NCBI GenBank assembly: GCA_021521415.1
Contig: JAIQDT010007323.1
Location: forward strand, 1 to 64,000
Direction of reading: 5' to 3'
Source: Bidens hawaiensis
Taxonomy: Eukaryota; Streptophyta; Magnoliopsida; Asterales; Asteraceae
Length of the DNA stretch: 64,000 bases
Part shown: piece after piece, positions 1 through 10,731 of the stretch
Layout: every line of letters starts with the position of its first letter
Position numbering within the stretch: position 1 is the first letter of the stretch
Made by a program: the position numbers and the translations under genes
Notes under the pieces: model-generated
Told to the model about the DNA's origin: nothing
The model's input: only the letters and a program-made list of their open reading frames with translations
The model's database searches: none

Positions 1-187
1 AATAGTTAATATGAGGCTCATATTTCATGGGCTTGTCAGAATACCATGAGACTTGGATGGCCCACGCCATATTCTTTCGTTCTTTCTTTTGTTGTAGCAC
101 TGTATGAGAAACAAAATCTCATAATATATGTTTAAAACATAAGAATTATTTTACTTGAATTTTTTAACTACGAGACCTAACAAACAT
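1..187. other. AT-rich sequence, nothing recognised
   Basis: No coding frame, terminal repeat or known motif is visible. It precedes the first copy of the 1.5 kb duplicated repeat. Confidence 0.5.
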
Positions 188-545
188 AAAATTAAACTTC
201 ACTTTTCATTTATTATAACTTTGTAGCTTCATAATATTTCAGCTTAATTAATTAACTATTATTTTTATTCAAGCGTTTATCTCAAGTTTAGTTTAATACC
301 TCGTTTTAGCTCGTTGTCTCTACAAACTTCAAAAACTCATATATGAGTCAACTAAGAATAATATTCAATAAAAACCTAACTCAAAACACTTAAAAGTGTA
401 AGAAATATTTATAATATTTATATATAATTTGGCCCATATCAATTAACCACAAAATGACACGTGTTCACAATTATAAAAATAAAAATTATATTTAAATTTC
501 ATAATGATTATTAGATAAGTTGTAGATTATAATAGTTATGTTGAT

Positions 546-913
546 TAGAGGCGCACAAATCGGTTTAAAATTCAAAATCAGTTTAGGTTAAAACCAGTTC
601 GGTTTGGTCAACTAAAGTCAAAATCGGTTTAAAATCGATTTTGGTTCGGGTTAAAACTGGTTTCTTACCATGTTACAATCGGTTTTGGTTCGGGTTTTGA
701 TCGGTTTTTGTTAGGGTTTTGATCGGATTTTTCCCGGTTTCGGTTCGGTTAACCGGTTTGAAACCGGTTTTAGTGGAGAACATTAAAAACCGGTTCCGAA
801 CCTGCAGTTTCAATCGGTTCCTAACCGGTTTCTACATAATCGGTTTCAAACCGGTTTGGTTTCGGTTTGATTTTCGGGTAAGTTCGGTTAACCGGTTTTT
901 TTACCCACCTCTA
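546..913. mobile_element. hAT-type MITE, copy 1
   Basis: This 368 bp element starts TAGAGGCGCACAA and ends TTACCCACCTCTA, an imperfect terminal inverted repeat. The 8 bp direct repeat ATGTTGAT lies at 538-545 and 914-921. TIRs of the TAGAGGYG type with an 8 bp TSD fit the hAT superfamily. The interior is low-complexity, built from CGGTTT/GGTTCGG words, and lacks a transposase. Short open frames inside it are by-products of that composition. Confidence 0.82.
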
Positions 914-1328
914 ATGTTGATTACTAATTTAAATTTAATTTGATGCAAATCAAATTGAAACTTTGAGGAAACGTTACGTTATGAACATGCTCTAATGTTG
1001 ATTACTATAATATTGGTTTTTAATTATAATTAGTATATATCTTTTTTAAATACATCAAATATTATTTTTTTAGTATATCCCTATTTTATATGATCTTCAT
1101 ATAAAATATTTGGTGAGATTAATTTTTAATTTAATGAGATGCAATAACCCGTTTAAGGAATATCTGGGTTTTGTAACATCCTAAAATTTTAATGTTGAAT
1201 AAAGAAAGTTATGTTTAGTGATTTCGCGTTATTGATTAATTAATATCGTGTAAGGAGCGGATCATGGACTTAGATTAATTGAGATGGGTTAGATGAGAAT
1301 GAGCCTTAGGTCCATGGGCTTTAAGGGA

Positions 1329-1336
1329 TATAAATA
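1329..1336 (+). promoter_or_regulatory. TATA box of LTR A1
   Basis: TATAAATA lies in the centre of the 16 bp palindrome GGGATATAAATATCCC (1325-1340). The same block is kept in LTR A8 near 62830. It should drive transcription of the former gypsy element, with a start expected about 30 bp downstream. Confidence 0.6.
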
Positions 1337-1673
1337 TCCCCTAAACCCTAAACCATCACTCATTCCATCTTATTCTCTAACACACTCCAAAACACACACA
1401 CACACCACATCACCGCCATACGGCCGACGGCCGAGAGAGGAACGAACAAGATCCGAGAGAGAGAGAACGATTAGTTGTGATTAAACAAGTTAAACGAGAT
1501 CCAAACAAGCACAAAAAGGTATGATTCTTGATCTTTGAAGTTTAAAGATCCAAGCTTTATAGTGTATAAACGACCGAAAACGGTTGGGGAACGTAGTGGG
1601 TGATGTTGAACCATAACAAGGGTGTTAAAATCGCCAAAAATGCTTGATAGAAACCAAACGGCGGCTGAACTGG

Positions 1674-2040
1674 CAACTTCGCCTTCAAAGCGATAACTTC
1701 TCCTTCAAAGCGATAACTTCGCCTGAGGCCAAGTTCGCCTAATTGATAACTTCGCCTGAGGCCAAGTTCGCCTAGTTGATAACTTCGCTTACGGCCAAGT
1801 TCGCCTAACTGGTAACTTCGCCTAAGGCCAAGTTCGCCTAATTGATAACTTCGCTTATGGCCAAGTTCGCCTAACTGGTAATTTCGCCTGAGGCCAAGTT
1901 CGCCTAATTGATAACTTCGCTTACGGCCAAGTTCGCCTAACTGATAACTTTTCCTAAAGCTAAGTTCGCCTAATAGATAACTTCGCTTAAAGCTAAGTTC
2001 GCCTAAGGTTTAACTTCGCTTAAAGTCAAGTTCGATTAGG
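1674..2040. repeat. TTCGCC palindromic minisatellite in LTR A1
   Basis: This array has units of about 33 bp built on AACTTCGCC and its near-complement GGCCAAGTT, so each unit can fold on itself. LTR A8 carries the same array at 63185-63650. LTRs A2, A3, A5 and A6 have a different repeat in the corresponding place. Confidence 0.85.
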
Positions 2041-2120
2041 AAATAAATTAAAAACTTAATGAAAAATGTGTTAAGACAGTTAATGGAAATAAAATTTTTC
2101 CAAGCTGACCTGGCAGCTCG

Positions 2121-2211
2121 ACCCCAGCAAGGGGCTCTGCCCCTTGGACCCTGCTAGGGGCTGCCGCCCCTAGACCCCGCTGCCAGGGGCGCTGCCCCCG
2201 GACCCCCGTTC
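2121..2211. other. GC-rich triple hairpin module in LTR A1
   Basis: Three hairpins lie in a row. AAGGGGC pairs with GCCCCTT (2129-2145, 3 nt loop). CTAGGGGC pairs with GCCCCTAG (2154-2173, 4 nt loop). GGGGC pairs with GCCCC (2186-2198, 3 nt loop). The module recurs at 9248-9340, 19221-19312, 41256-41350 and 45670-45768, always between the minisatellite and the GTGAGT hairpin. It is missing from A8. A structured RNA role is possible but is inference. Confidence 0.85.
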
Positions 2212-2343
2212 GTTGTGGGTCATATAAAGATAGAAATGCAATATGAGAAGTGATAGTTAATTGATGCGTATACTTGTTATACAGTCAGCCGTGCACAACT
2301 GAAGAAAGGGATTACGATTAACGGTGAACGTAACCGTGTTCAG

Positions 2344-2383
2344 GTGAGTTCTAGCCCCATTTATGTATTATGCTTTCGGGGCT
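2344..2383 (+). promoter_or_regulatory. Splice-donor-like GTGAGT plus clamp hairpin
   Basis: CAGGTGAGT matches the plant 5' splice-site consensus. AGCCCC (2353-2358) then pairs with GGGGCT (2378-2383). The arrangement is kept in every family-A copy that retains this part of the LTR. It may be the donor of a leader intron, which is not proven here. Confidence 0.6.
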
Positions 2384-2683
2384 GTGTGCATACTTGATAT
2401 GTTTGTTAATACGCTTATCCTAAGAGATAAGTGTATGCCTTATGTGAATGATGTGATATGTATGAATGATTGCTTGATGGTACGTGAACGATCTTCGGAT
2501 ATTGCACGTACTGTCAGGTTGTAACGCTATGTATAAGGTAAGTATGATATGTATGCTTATGTGTATGAACGTAATAAAGTTAATAAAAGAAGGAAATGAT
2601 GGTTGTATGGTTGTATGGTTACGAAAAGGGTAACAAGCCCTAATAATACTCGAGGTATGATGTATGGTTGTATGGTAACGAAG

Positions 2684-2975
2684 AGGGAATCGAACCCTAC
2701 TAATATTCGAGAACTAGGGAACCGAACCCTACTAATATTCGAGAACTAGGGAACCGAACCCTACTAATATTCGAGGAAAGAGGGACCAGACCCTTATAAT
2801 ATCTGTGATGTTAGGGACCAGACCCTTATAATATCTGTGATGTTAGGGACCAGACCCTTATAATATCTGTGATGTTAGGGACCAGACCCTTATAATATAT
2901 GTGATGTTAGGGACCAGACCCTTATAATATCTGTGATGTTAGGGACCAGACCCTTATAATATATGTGAGGTTATA
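2684..2975. repeat. 32 bp minisatellite in LTR A1
   Basis: Six units start at 2781, 2813, 2845, 2877, 2909 and 2941, each beginning AGGGACCAGACCC. They follow about three related units with AGGGAACCGAACCC. The words GGG and CCC bracket each unit start. It is not CRISPR: there are no unique spacers. Relatives lie at 9810-9945, 21833-21925 and, reversed, 40545-40710. Confidence 0.88.
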
Positions 2976-3941
2976 GGGCGAAAGGCTCTTAAAACGTAGG
3001 ATTATGTATGTAAAGAAAATATGAATAAAAGTATGAAAGTATGAAAGTATGAATGAAAGTAAGAATGAAGGTATGAATGAAAGTATGAATGAATGAATAT
3101 AAGTTTATGTGTATTGTATAGTGTATGATTAACTAGAACTCACTCAGCGTAGCTGACTTTTAGTATGCACGCAGGTGAGTAGGATGAGGCAGCTCGCTTG
3201 AGGAGACACGTGGCACTGAATAAGAGGCTGGTATCGAAAGACTCAAGACGTTTAAGTTTAATGTTTCGTTTCTTTTGGAAAGACAAAATGATGTTTTAAG
3301 ACAAGACGTGTTTTGTTATGAAATGTTTTATGAAAGTTTTTAAATTCCGCGAATGTTTTAATTAACTCTGATATTTAGATCTGCTTTTATGAGTAAATCC
3401 AACACGAAAGTAGGGTTACCGGTGACGGGGCCTTACAGGTTTAGTGAGACCCATTCCCGTGAATTCGGATCAAATGCATAAGAAGACTCCATTTACAAAT
3501 AATGTAATCTGATGGCTTAAGAGAATTTAGGGAGCAACCAGAGAACTTTAAAATGTTTCGTTTATATATATTGCAGATAATGGATAGATTAATAATCTTT
3601 ATATATTCAAATTTTCGGTATATGTAGATGTTAATTAATTAAATTTTCAGTCAATTGTAGTTTCAAAATTCAACACTATAAACATGGCCAGTGAACAAAG
3701 AAAAATGAATTGATCCACATAATAATAAAAATAAAAACATAAAAGCTAAACTATTAATTAAAATATTTTATAATGAAGTTGAATGAATTTACAAGTAATT
3801 TATACAATCTTGGTTTTCATAGTTTACGTATAAAAATTATATCTTGTATATCTTGTTATAACAACAATTACTAATATATGTTTACATTTAAAGCATAATA
3901 TAGTTAATATAATATTCATATCTATACTATATATAATACAT

Positions 3942-4050
3942 TGGGTTTAAAATTATGGATCGTGTAGGTGAAGTGGCTTACAAGCTGGAATTGCCTGAAG
4001 AGCTAGAAGGAATTCACTCAACCTTCCATGTTTCTCTTCTGAGAAAACGT
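3942..4050 (+). pseudogene. Ty3/gypsy pol fragment (integrase C-terminal region)
   Basis: About 33 codons read as MDRVGEVAYKLELP followed by GIHSTFHVSLLRK. This is the stretch near the integrase C-terminus of plant chromovirus-type gypsy elements. It matches 18467-18560 closely but lacks the premature stop there. It sits between copies 1 and 2 of the duplicated repeat, and no other part of pol is attached. Confidence 0.8.
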
Positions 4051-5606
4051 AAAAGTAAACTTCACTTTTCATTTATTATAACTTTGTAGCTTCATAATAT
4101 TTCAGCTTAATTAATTAACTATTATTTTTATTCAAGCGTTTATCTCAAGTTTATTTTAATATCTCGTTTTAGCTCGTTGTCTCTACAAACTTTAAAAACT
4201 CACTTATGAGTCAACTAAGAATTATATTCAATAAAAACCTAACTCAAAACACTTAAAAGTGTAAGAAATATTTATAATATTTATATATAATTTGGCCCAT
4301 ATCAATTAACCACAAACTCACACGTGTTCACAATTATTTTACTTATAAGATAGGTAGATTATGATAATTTATGTAAAAATTATTCGTATTCTTAAAATAA
4401 AAATTATATTTAAATTTCATAATGATTATTAGATAAGTTGTAGATTATAATAGTTATGTTGATTAGAGGCGCACAAATCGGTTTAAAATTCAAAATCAGT
4501 TTAGGTTAAAACCAGTTCGGTTTAGTCAACTAAAGTCAAAACCGGTTTAAATTCGATTTTGGTTCGGGTTAAAACTGGTTTCTTACCATGTAACGATCGG
4601 TTTCGGTTCGGGTTTTGATCGGTCGGTTCGGGTTTTGATCGGTTTCGGTTCGGGTTTTGATCGGATTTGCCCGGTTTCGGTTCGGTTTAACCGGTTTGAA
4701 ACCGATTTTAGTGGAGAAAATTAAAAACCGGTTCCGAACCTGCAGTTTCAATCGGTTCCAAACCGGTTTCTACATAATCAGTTTCAAACCGGTTCGGTTT
4801 CGATTTGATTTTCGGGTCAGTTCGGTTAACAGGTTTTTTACCCACCTCTAATGTTGATTACTAATTTAAATTTAATTTGATGCTAATCAAATTGAAACTT
4901 TGAGGAAACGTTACGTTATGAACATGCTCTAATGTTGATTACTATAAAATTGTTTTTTAATTATAATTAGTATATATCTTTTTTAAATACATCAAATATT
5001 ATTTTTTTAGTATATCCCTATTTTATATGATCTTCATATAAAATATTTGGTGAGATTAATTTTTAATTTAATGAGATGCAATAACCGTTTAAGGAATATC
5101 TGGGTTTGGTGAGACCCATACCCGTGAATTCGGATCAAATGCATGAGAAGACTCCATTTACAAATAATGTAATCTGATGGCTTAAGAGAATTTAGGGAGC
5201 AACCAGAGAACTTTAAAATGTTTCGTTTATATATATTGCAGATAATGGATAGATTAATAATCTTTATATATTCAAATTTTCGGTATATGTAGATGTTAAT
5301 TAATTAAATTTTCAGTCAATTGTAGTTTCAAAATTCAACACTATAAACATGGCCAGTGAACAAAGAAAAATGAATTGATCCACATAATAATAAAAATAAA
5401 AACATAAAAGCTAAATTATAAATTAAAATATTTTATAATGAAATTGTATGAATTTCCAAGTAATTTATACAATCTTGGGTTTCATAGTTTACGTGTAAAA
5501 ATTATATCCTGTATATCTTGTTAAAACAACAATTACTAATATATGTTTACATTTAAAGCATAATAGAGTTAATATAATATTCATATCTATACTATAAATA
5601 ATACAT
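4051..5606 (+). repeat. 1.5 kb duplicated repeat, copy 2 (uninterrupted)
   Basis: It is collinear with 188-1171 plus 3443-3941, including the hAT MITE, and has an extra stretch of about 55 bp near 4336-4392. It carries no LTR insertion at 5091-5115, so it preserves the empty site of LTR A1. It ends at ATAATACAT and lacks the pol fragment that follows copies 1 and 3. Confidence 0.85.
4464..4850. mobile_element. hAT-type MITE, copy 2
   Basis: This 387 bp copy of the element at 546-913 has the same TAGAGGCG/CACCTCTA ends and the same TSD ATGTTGAT (4456-4463, 4851-4858). An identical target and flanks show that it was duplicated with the surrounding unit and did not insert independently. It differs mainly by an extra ~20 bp internal repeat near 4620. 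Confidence 0.82.
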
Positions 5607-6342
5607 AAGTAAAGGGTAAATATATTACTTTTTAATATATTCCTACTTTATAGATTTTTTATATCAAATATTTGTTGAGATTAGTTTTTAATTTAATGAA
5701 ATGTTATAACTCGTTTAAGAAATATTTGGGTTTGATGAGACCCATACCCGTGAATTCGGGTCAAATGCATGAGAAGCCTCTATTTAAAAATCAATCAAAT
5801 TTGGTGACTCCAAAAAAAGGAGAGAGACCACATAGTGACACATAAGATATTTATGTTTTCATTTATATATCATAGATAGATAGATAGCTTTATTATTTTT
5901 AGTTTTGTGTTTTTATACTTGATTTGTTTTTTTATCTTACGTTAATTATTTCCATTTCAATAAACTTTATTAAAGACAAATTCATAGTTTAAAACACAAA
6001 TTTACAAGTTAAATAAAAAACAAATTTATTCCAAAAAAATAAAAGTTAACATGTGTTGTTTAGATTAATGTACTATAGATTTTTTAGAAAGAGCTTTTGT
6101 AGCATGAGGAAATGCTTTTTAGAGTAGAGTTTCCAAACTCCTAAGCGGATAAAAAGAATATAAATAAATTAGTTTTCGTTGTGTAAAATATTTTTTTTTA
6201 TTGAAAAATACCTTAAAATGTAGTTTGTTGTTGTCCACTTTATTTTTATAGTTAAAAACATGTTTAGTTTTGTTTGTAATTGCACACTCAATTAATCAGA
6301 TTTTGAATCCCAATGTTCCATAGCTAGATGACCATCTCTCTT
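5607..6342. other. AT-rich non-coding; partial repeat and copia 1 target
   Basis: Positions 5630-5790 resemble 1048-1171 and 17820-17990, a partial extra copy of the duplicated repeat's 3' half. The rest is AT-rich with a short GATA run near 5876. CTCTT at 6338-6342 is the left target duplication of copia 1. No gene is seen. Confidence 0.6.
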
Positions 6343-6787
6343 TGTTGATCAGTTCTTCATGTATATAATAGAAAACATGAATATTATGATAAACCTACAA
6401 CTAAAACATACGTGTCACAGCAGAGAGAGAGACCACGGCTGATAAGAACGATCCAGTCGACATGACAGTCAGCTTGGTCGGGTTTCCCCTTTAGGATGTC
6501 TATTAGTGATGGGGATTAGGGTTCTTGAGAAACCGAATAATATAGAGGAAGAGGCTCACTAATTTATGTGAGGGTTTAGGGTTAGTTGTATGATGTTAAT
6601 TAGTCTCTCCATATTTATATACATCCAAGAGGAAACCCTTGATTAGCAAGAAAAGGGTAATTTGGTCCATCAACAATTACCTAGCTAATATAATAATAAG
6701 GTATAATTAATTAACTTTGATCTATTATAATATAAATGATCATGTAGGCCATACATAAATATACATATCCATATATTTATTCTTTCA
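6343..6787 (-). repeat. 3' LTR of copia 1
   Basis: This 445 bp LTR pairs with 17000-17444. A minus-strand TATATAAA lies near 6610. The minus-strand sequence just inside (6788-6803) is purine-rich (AAGTGGAAGAA) and serves as the polypurine tract. Confidence 0.93.
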
Positions 6788-7114
6788 TTCTTCCACTTGG
6801 CCAGATAATCATTTATTATGAGCATTAGATTAGTCTGCAGATTTTAACACTCATTTTAGCTTGAAACTTAAACTGGAGCAGAGAAATATAGTCATTGAAT
6901 TGAACATCAGCTCAAGACCCCCATTAATCATACTGCACTCCTTGTTTAAAACCTAAGTAGTTATGATCAAAATTATATAAGTAACCCTTCAAATATTTGA
7001 TTTATATAATAATTTATCTATATGTCATTACGCATGCAGAACATATTAAGAGACATAAAAAATCAAAACCGAGGAAATTTTATTAAATAAAATGTAAATA
7101 AGTACAATATGCAA

Positions 7115-7717
7115 TTAAATAAGGTCTTCAGTAAATCCCATATTAGCAACATGTTCTTCAAAAGCTTTAGGTGGGAGACCTTTAGTCATCGGATCCGCTA
7201 GCATATTATGTGTACTAATATATTCAATACAAAGCTTATTTTCCTCAACTCGTTCACACACGAACAAATACTTTGCATCAAGATATAAACCAGCTCCAGT
7301 CGAACTGTTACTGTTCAAGAAATTAACGGCAACTGAATTATCACAATAAAGCTTCAATGGTCCATAAATGGAATTGACTAATTTGAGTCCAGAAATTAGA
7401 TTTGTAAGCAACATTCCACAGCAGGTAGCATTATAAACAGCTATATATTCTGCCATCATAGTGGAAGTAGTCGTTAACTTTTGCTTATGACTCCTCCATG
7501 AGATGGGCCCGCCTGCTAACATAAAGATATACCCCGAAGTGGACTTCTTGTCATATTTGTATTTAGCAAAGTCAGAATCAGAATAACCTACCACTTCTAA
7601 ATTATCACTTCTTCTATAAGTCAGTTTATAGTCTTTCGTCCTTTGAAGATATCGAAGCACCTTCTTTGCTGCTTTCCAGTGTTCAAGGCTAGGATTAGTC
7701 TGATAACGGCCTAACAT
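7115..7717 (-). pseudogene. Copia 1 RNase H domain
   Basis: This 200-codon open stretch is the C-terminal end of the copia polyprotein. RNase H removes the RNA strand during reverse transcription. Visible landmarks are VVGYSDSDFA, KLYCDNSVAV and the C-terminal LADPMTKGLPPKAFEEHV, all typical of plant copia RNase H. It is separated from the reverse transcriptase by an in-frame TGA at 7718-7720, where related elements usually have Gly before MLGRY. The natural stop is at 7115. It is inactive as part of a broken polyprotein. Confidence 0.9.
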
Positions 7718-8163
7718 TCATGAAATATAAGCAATATATGGGCGAGTACAAACTTGTGCATACATAAGGCTCCCGACTACTGATGCATAAGGTACCAATC
7801 TCATTTGCTCCTTTTCAACCTCTGTTTTCGGACATTGGAATGCCCCGAAAACGTCTCCTTTAACTAAAGGAGCTGCAGTTGGGTTACAATGTTGCATTTT
7901 GTAACGAGTAAGGACACGGTCAATGTAGGCCCTTTGAGATAATCCTAAGATCCCTCTGTGTCTGTTTCGGTGAATTTCGATGCCAATAACATAAGAAGCA
8001 TCTCCGAGATCCTTCATGTTGAAGTTATGCGAGAGTAATCGCTTCGACTCATGCAACATGTCTAAACTATTACTTGCCAATAGAATATCATCTACGTAAA
8101 GGACAAGTATAGTAAACTTACTCCCACTCATTTTGAGGTAGATGCATTGATCCACTTGATTCT
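7718..8163 (-). pseudogene. Copia 1 reverse transcriptase, C-terminal half
   Basis: It contains the catalytic LVLYVDDILLAS motif (YVDD) and the conserved VGSLMYAQVCTRP stretch before the connection to RNase H. The frame begins abruptly at 8163, where solo LTR A2 sits. Removing the LTR with one 5 bp target copy rejoins it in frame to 10429-10731. It ends at the TGA at 7718. Confidence 0.9.
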
Positions 8164-8814
8164 TGTAACATCCTACTTTTGGTTATAATAATAAAATAAA
8201 TTTCGTCTATTTTATAGTGGGTCGTTATCGGTTTAGATAACTAGATTATGAGTTGGGCTAGTGTTGGGTTAAATGGATATGGGTTATGGACTTGGGTATG
8301 AAAGAAAGAAGGAAAGACCATGGGCTAAGCCCATGATCCATAAATATATAAACCTTTAATACCCAATTTTCATTCATTTACACATATTCCATACACCTCT
8401 CAAACACAAACTTAAGCTCTCTCTATCTAGCCTCTCTCTAGCCGAAATCACCAAGGAAAACCGATCCCGATCCAAGGTAATGATACTATGATCGTGTATG
8501 AGCTTTAACCAATAGATATAGTCACGAAACGACGAGTCGACACCGTTAAACCGTTTAAGCCACGAGATCCGGGTGGATTCGGGTATAAACCGAACCTAAG
8601 ATGAGCTTAGGGATCACCCTAGCTCAGATCTGGATCAAACGGGGCAAAAAACGGTGAAAAACGAGTCTAAATTCGTTTTTTCCAGCGAATCCGCGGTTTT
8701 CTGGCGGCTTTCCGGCGGCGGCGCTGGAAATGCGGCGCCGGTAAAGTTAATACGAGGATAAGGATGTTAGGGAATGTTATGATATTCCCTGACCTAACCC
8801 TAATTCACTAAAGG

Positions 8815-9095
8815 AAGTCAATGAATTAGAGGTAATTCGTTAAGGAAGAGTTAACGAATTAGAAGCATTTTGTCAGGCAATTCGTTAAGAAAAGTTAACG
8901 AACCAGATCCTAATTCGTATGGACCATTCGTTAAAAGGAATAACAAATTAGAAGGTCCAATTCGCTACTTGGACTGGTTCGCTATACGGACTGATTCGCT
9001 AAGGGCCCAGTTCGTTATAAGTCCAATTCGTTTAATTAACCAGTTCGTTAAAGGTTTCAATTCGTTACCAGTTCGCTAGGATAAGTAACGAACCA
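8815..9095. repeat. AATTCGTTA/TAACGAATT array in LTR A2
   Basis: These are irregular direct and inverted copies of AATTCGTTA and TAACGAATT, separated by about 10-25 bp. They replace the TTCGCC array found at this place in A1 and A8. The same array type is in A3 (18925-19080), A5 (41515-41830) and A6 (45840-46190). The 69-codon open frame across it is a by-product. Confidence 0.8.
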
Positions 9096-9247
9096 GATGT
9101 TTAACAGAATTATAGAATGGTCCCCGGACTTAGAAAAGAAGGATTTAATTACAAAGAAGCCCTTGAACTTTTAAGTAGCAAATTATTTAATGATTCAAAA
9201 TCCTAATGTAAAATATGTTAAGACAGTTAATGAAAATAATTTTTTTC

Positions 9248-9340
9248 CCCAGCCAGGGGCTCTGCCCCTTGGACCCCGCTAGGGGCTGCCGCCCCTAGAA
9301 CCCTGCTACCAGGGGCGCTGCCCCCGGACCCCCGTTCGTT
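9248..9340. other. GC-rich triple hairpin module in LTR A2
   Basis: The three GGGGC/GCCCC stems are the same as at 2121-2211, with only scattered base changes. The module again lies between the minisatellite and the GTGAGT hairpin. Confidence 0.8.
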
Positions 9341-9809
9341 AAGGGTAATAATTTAACTAGAAAGACGATATGCGTAGTGATAGTTTATTGATACGTATAA
9401 TTATTATACAGTTAGTCGTGCACAGCTCAAGAAGGGAATAACCATAGACGATGAACGCAACCGCATTGAGGTGAGTTTCTAGCCCCACTTTCTTGTTATG
9501 TTTTCGGAGCTGTGTGCGTACTCGATGTGATAGTCAATACACTTACCTTAGGTGGTAAGTGTATGCCTTGTATGATTTATGTATAACGATTGCTTAACGG
9601 TGCGTGAATGATCTTCGGATATTGTATGTGCCGTCAAGTGTTAGTTAAAGGTATGATTGATATGTATGATGTATGAATGACGTATGTATGAATATGTATG
9701 ATGTATGAACAATGTATGTATGAAATGTTGATGGTACGTGAACGCTCTTCGGAGATTGCACATATTGTCAATGAAAGTATGTAAATGACAGGTATGTTAT
9801 AGTAGCGCG

Positions 9810-9945
9810 AATTTAGGGAACCGACCCTAATAATGTCGAAGAATGAAGGGAACCGACCCTAATAGTATCGGCGAATGTAGGGAACCGACCCTAATAATAT
9901 CGGCGAACGTAGGGAACCGACCCTAATAATATCGACGAAGGTTAT
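9810..9945. repeat. About 33 bp minisatellite in LTR A2
   Basis: Four units each begin AGGGAACCGACCC and contain TAATAATATCG. It is homologous in position to the array at 2684-2975 in A1, with a diverged monomer. Confidence 0.8.
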
Positions 9946-10428
9946 AGGGCGGAATGCTCTTTAAAACGTATATGTATGAATGAAAGTATGTAAGTAAGTG
10001 CGAAAGAAAGAATGAAAGTACGTATGTAAGTAAGTGTGTAAAAAGATATGAAGGTATGTACCTCCGGGTGCATATGCTAGTATGTGAATGTATTGTATAT
10101 CGTCTGATTAACTAGAACTCACTCACCGTAGCTGACTTTTAGTATGCACGGAGGTGAGTAGAATGAGGCAACTTGCTTGAGGGGAAGCACATGGCATGGA
10201 TTTGAAGACACTGGCATCTCAATGAAGTGTTATGTTATGTTGTTTTAAAAGAGAATGTTTTATGTTTAAATAATTTGAATGCCCATTAAGACAAGAAAGG
10301 ATGGTTATGTAATATAATGGTTTGAATGTTTTAATATTCCGCGAATGTTTTTATTAACTCTGATATTATGAACTGCGTTTATGAGTAAATCCAACGTTAA
10401 AGTGAGGCACCTGTAATGGGGCCTTACA

Positions 10429-10731
10429 AGTCCTTGCAAAACTTTGTTTCTTCATGACTTCATCAAACTTTAGGTACCAATGACGTGATGCTTGTTTCAA
10501 CCCATATATTGACTTCTTGAGCTTACAGACTAGATGTTCTTGACCTTCAGGTTTAAAACCTTCAGGTTGCTTCATGTACACCTCTTCGTCTAAAGTGCCG
10601 TAAAGAAAAGCGGTTTTCATGTCCATCTAATGCACCTCTAAGTCAAAGTGAGATCCTAGGGCCATAACGATCCTTAATGAATCTTTTCGAGAGACAGGTG
10701 AACAAGTCTCTTGATAGTCAATTCCCTCTTT
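10429..10731 (-). pseudogene. Copia 1 reverse transcriptase, N-terminal half
   Basis: It reads through the conserved [18 protein letters not shown] and [13 protein letters not shown] motifs of copia reverse transcriptase. An in-frame TAG at 10627-10629 stands where relatives have Gln before MDVKTAF, and another TAG at 10732-10734 separates it from the upstream part. Both look like CAG to TAG changes. The 3' end of the fragment is the solo LTR A2 insertion point. Confidence 0.88.

Larger units (their letters stand above)
1172..3437 (+). mobile_element. Solo LTR, family A (gypsy), copy A1
   Basis: This 2266 bp LTR begins TGTAACATCC and ends GGGGCCTTACA. The 5 bp duplication GGTTT lies at 1167-1171 and 3438-3442. 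The paralogous copy at 5091-5115 has the same flanks joined directly, so it is an empty site. No internal retrotransposon region is present, so this is a solo LTR left by LTR-LTR recombination. Family A is tied to a gypsy element by the pol-PPT-LTR junction near 18831. Order inside: TATA box, palindromic minisatellite, GC-rich triple hairpin, splice-donor hairpin, second minisatellite, conserved 3' module. Confidence 0.93.
188..3941 (+). repeat. 1.5 kb duplicated repeat, copy 1 (interrupted)
   Basis: The unit runs 188-1171 and resumes at 3443-3941, with a solo LTR and its 5 bp duplication between. Nearly every line has a counterpart in 4051-5606, and its 3' third recurs at 17780-18454. It holds a hAT MITE at the same place as copy 2. 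It ends at a junction with a gypsy pol fragment that has the same breakpoint in copy 3. The origin of the unit is unknown; it has no long reading frame. Confidence 0.85.
8164..10428 (+). mobile_element. Solo LTR, family A, copy A2 (inside copia 1 RT)
   Basis: This 2265 bp LTR starts TGTAACATCCTAC and ends GGGGCCTTACA, opposite in orientation to its host. The flanks AATTC-like ATTCT (8159-8163) and AGTCC (10429-10433) match at only 3 of 5 positions. However, excising the LTR plus 5 bp restores the copia frame exactly, so a mutated 5 bp TSD is the best reading. It holds an AATTCGTTA array, the triple hairpin (9248-9340), the GTGAGT hairpin near 9470 and a second minisatellite. Confidence 0.9.

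Noticed and set aside
719..943. Possible 74-codon gene
   Set aside because: It lies in the low-complexity interior of a hAT MITE and has a counterpart at 4657-4851 in the duplicate; no protein signature.
2781..2972. CRISPR-like regular 32 bp repeats
   Set aside because: Units are contiguous with no unique spacers, lie inside a plant LTR, and there are no cas genes.
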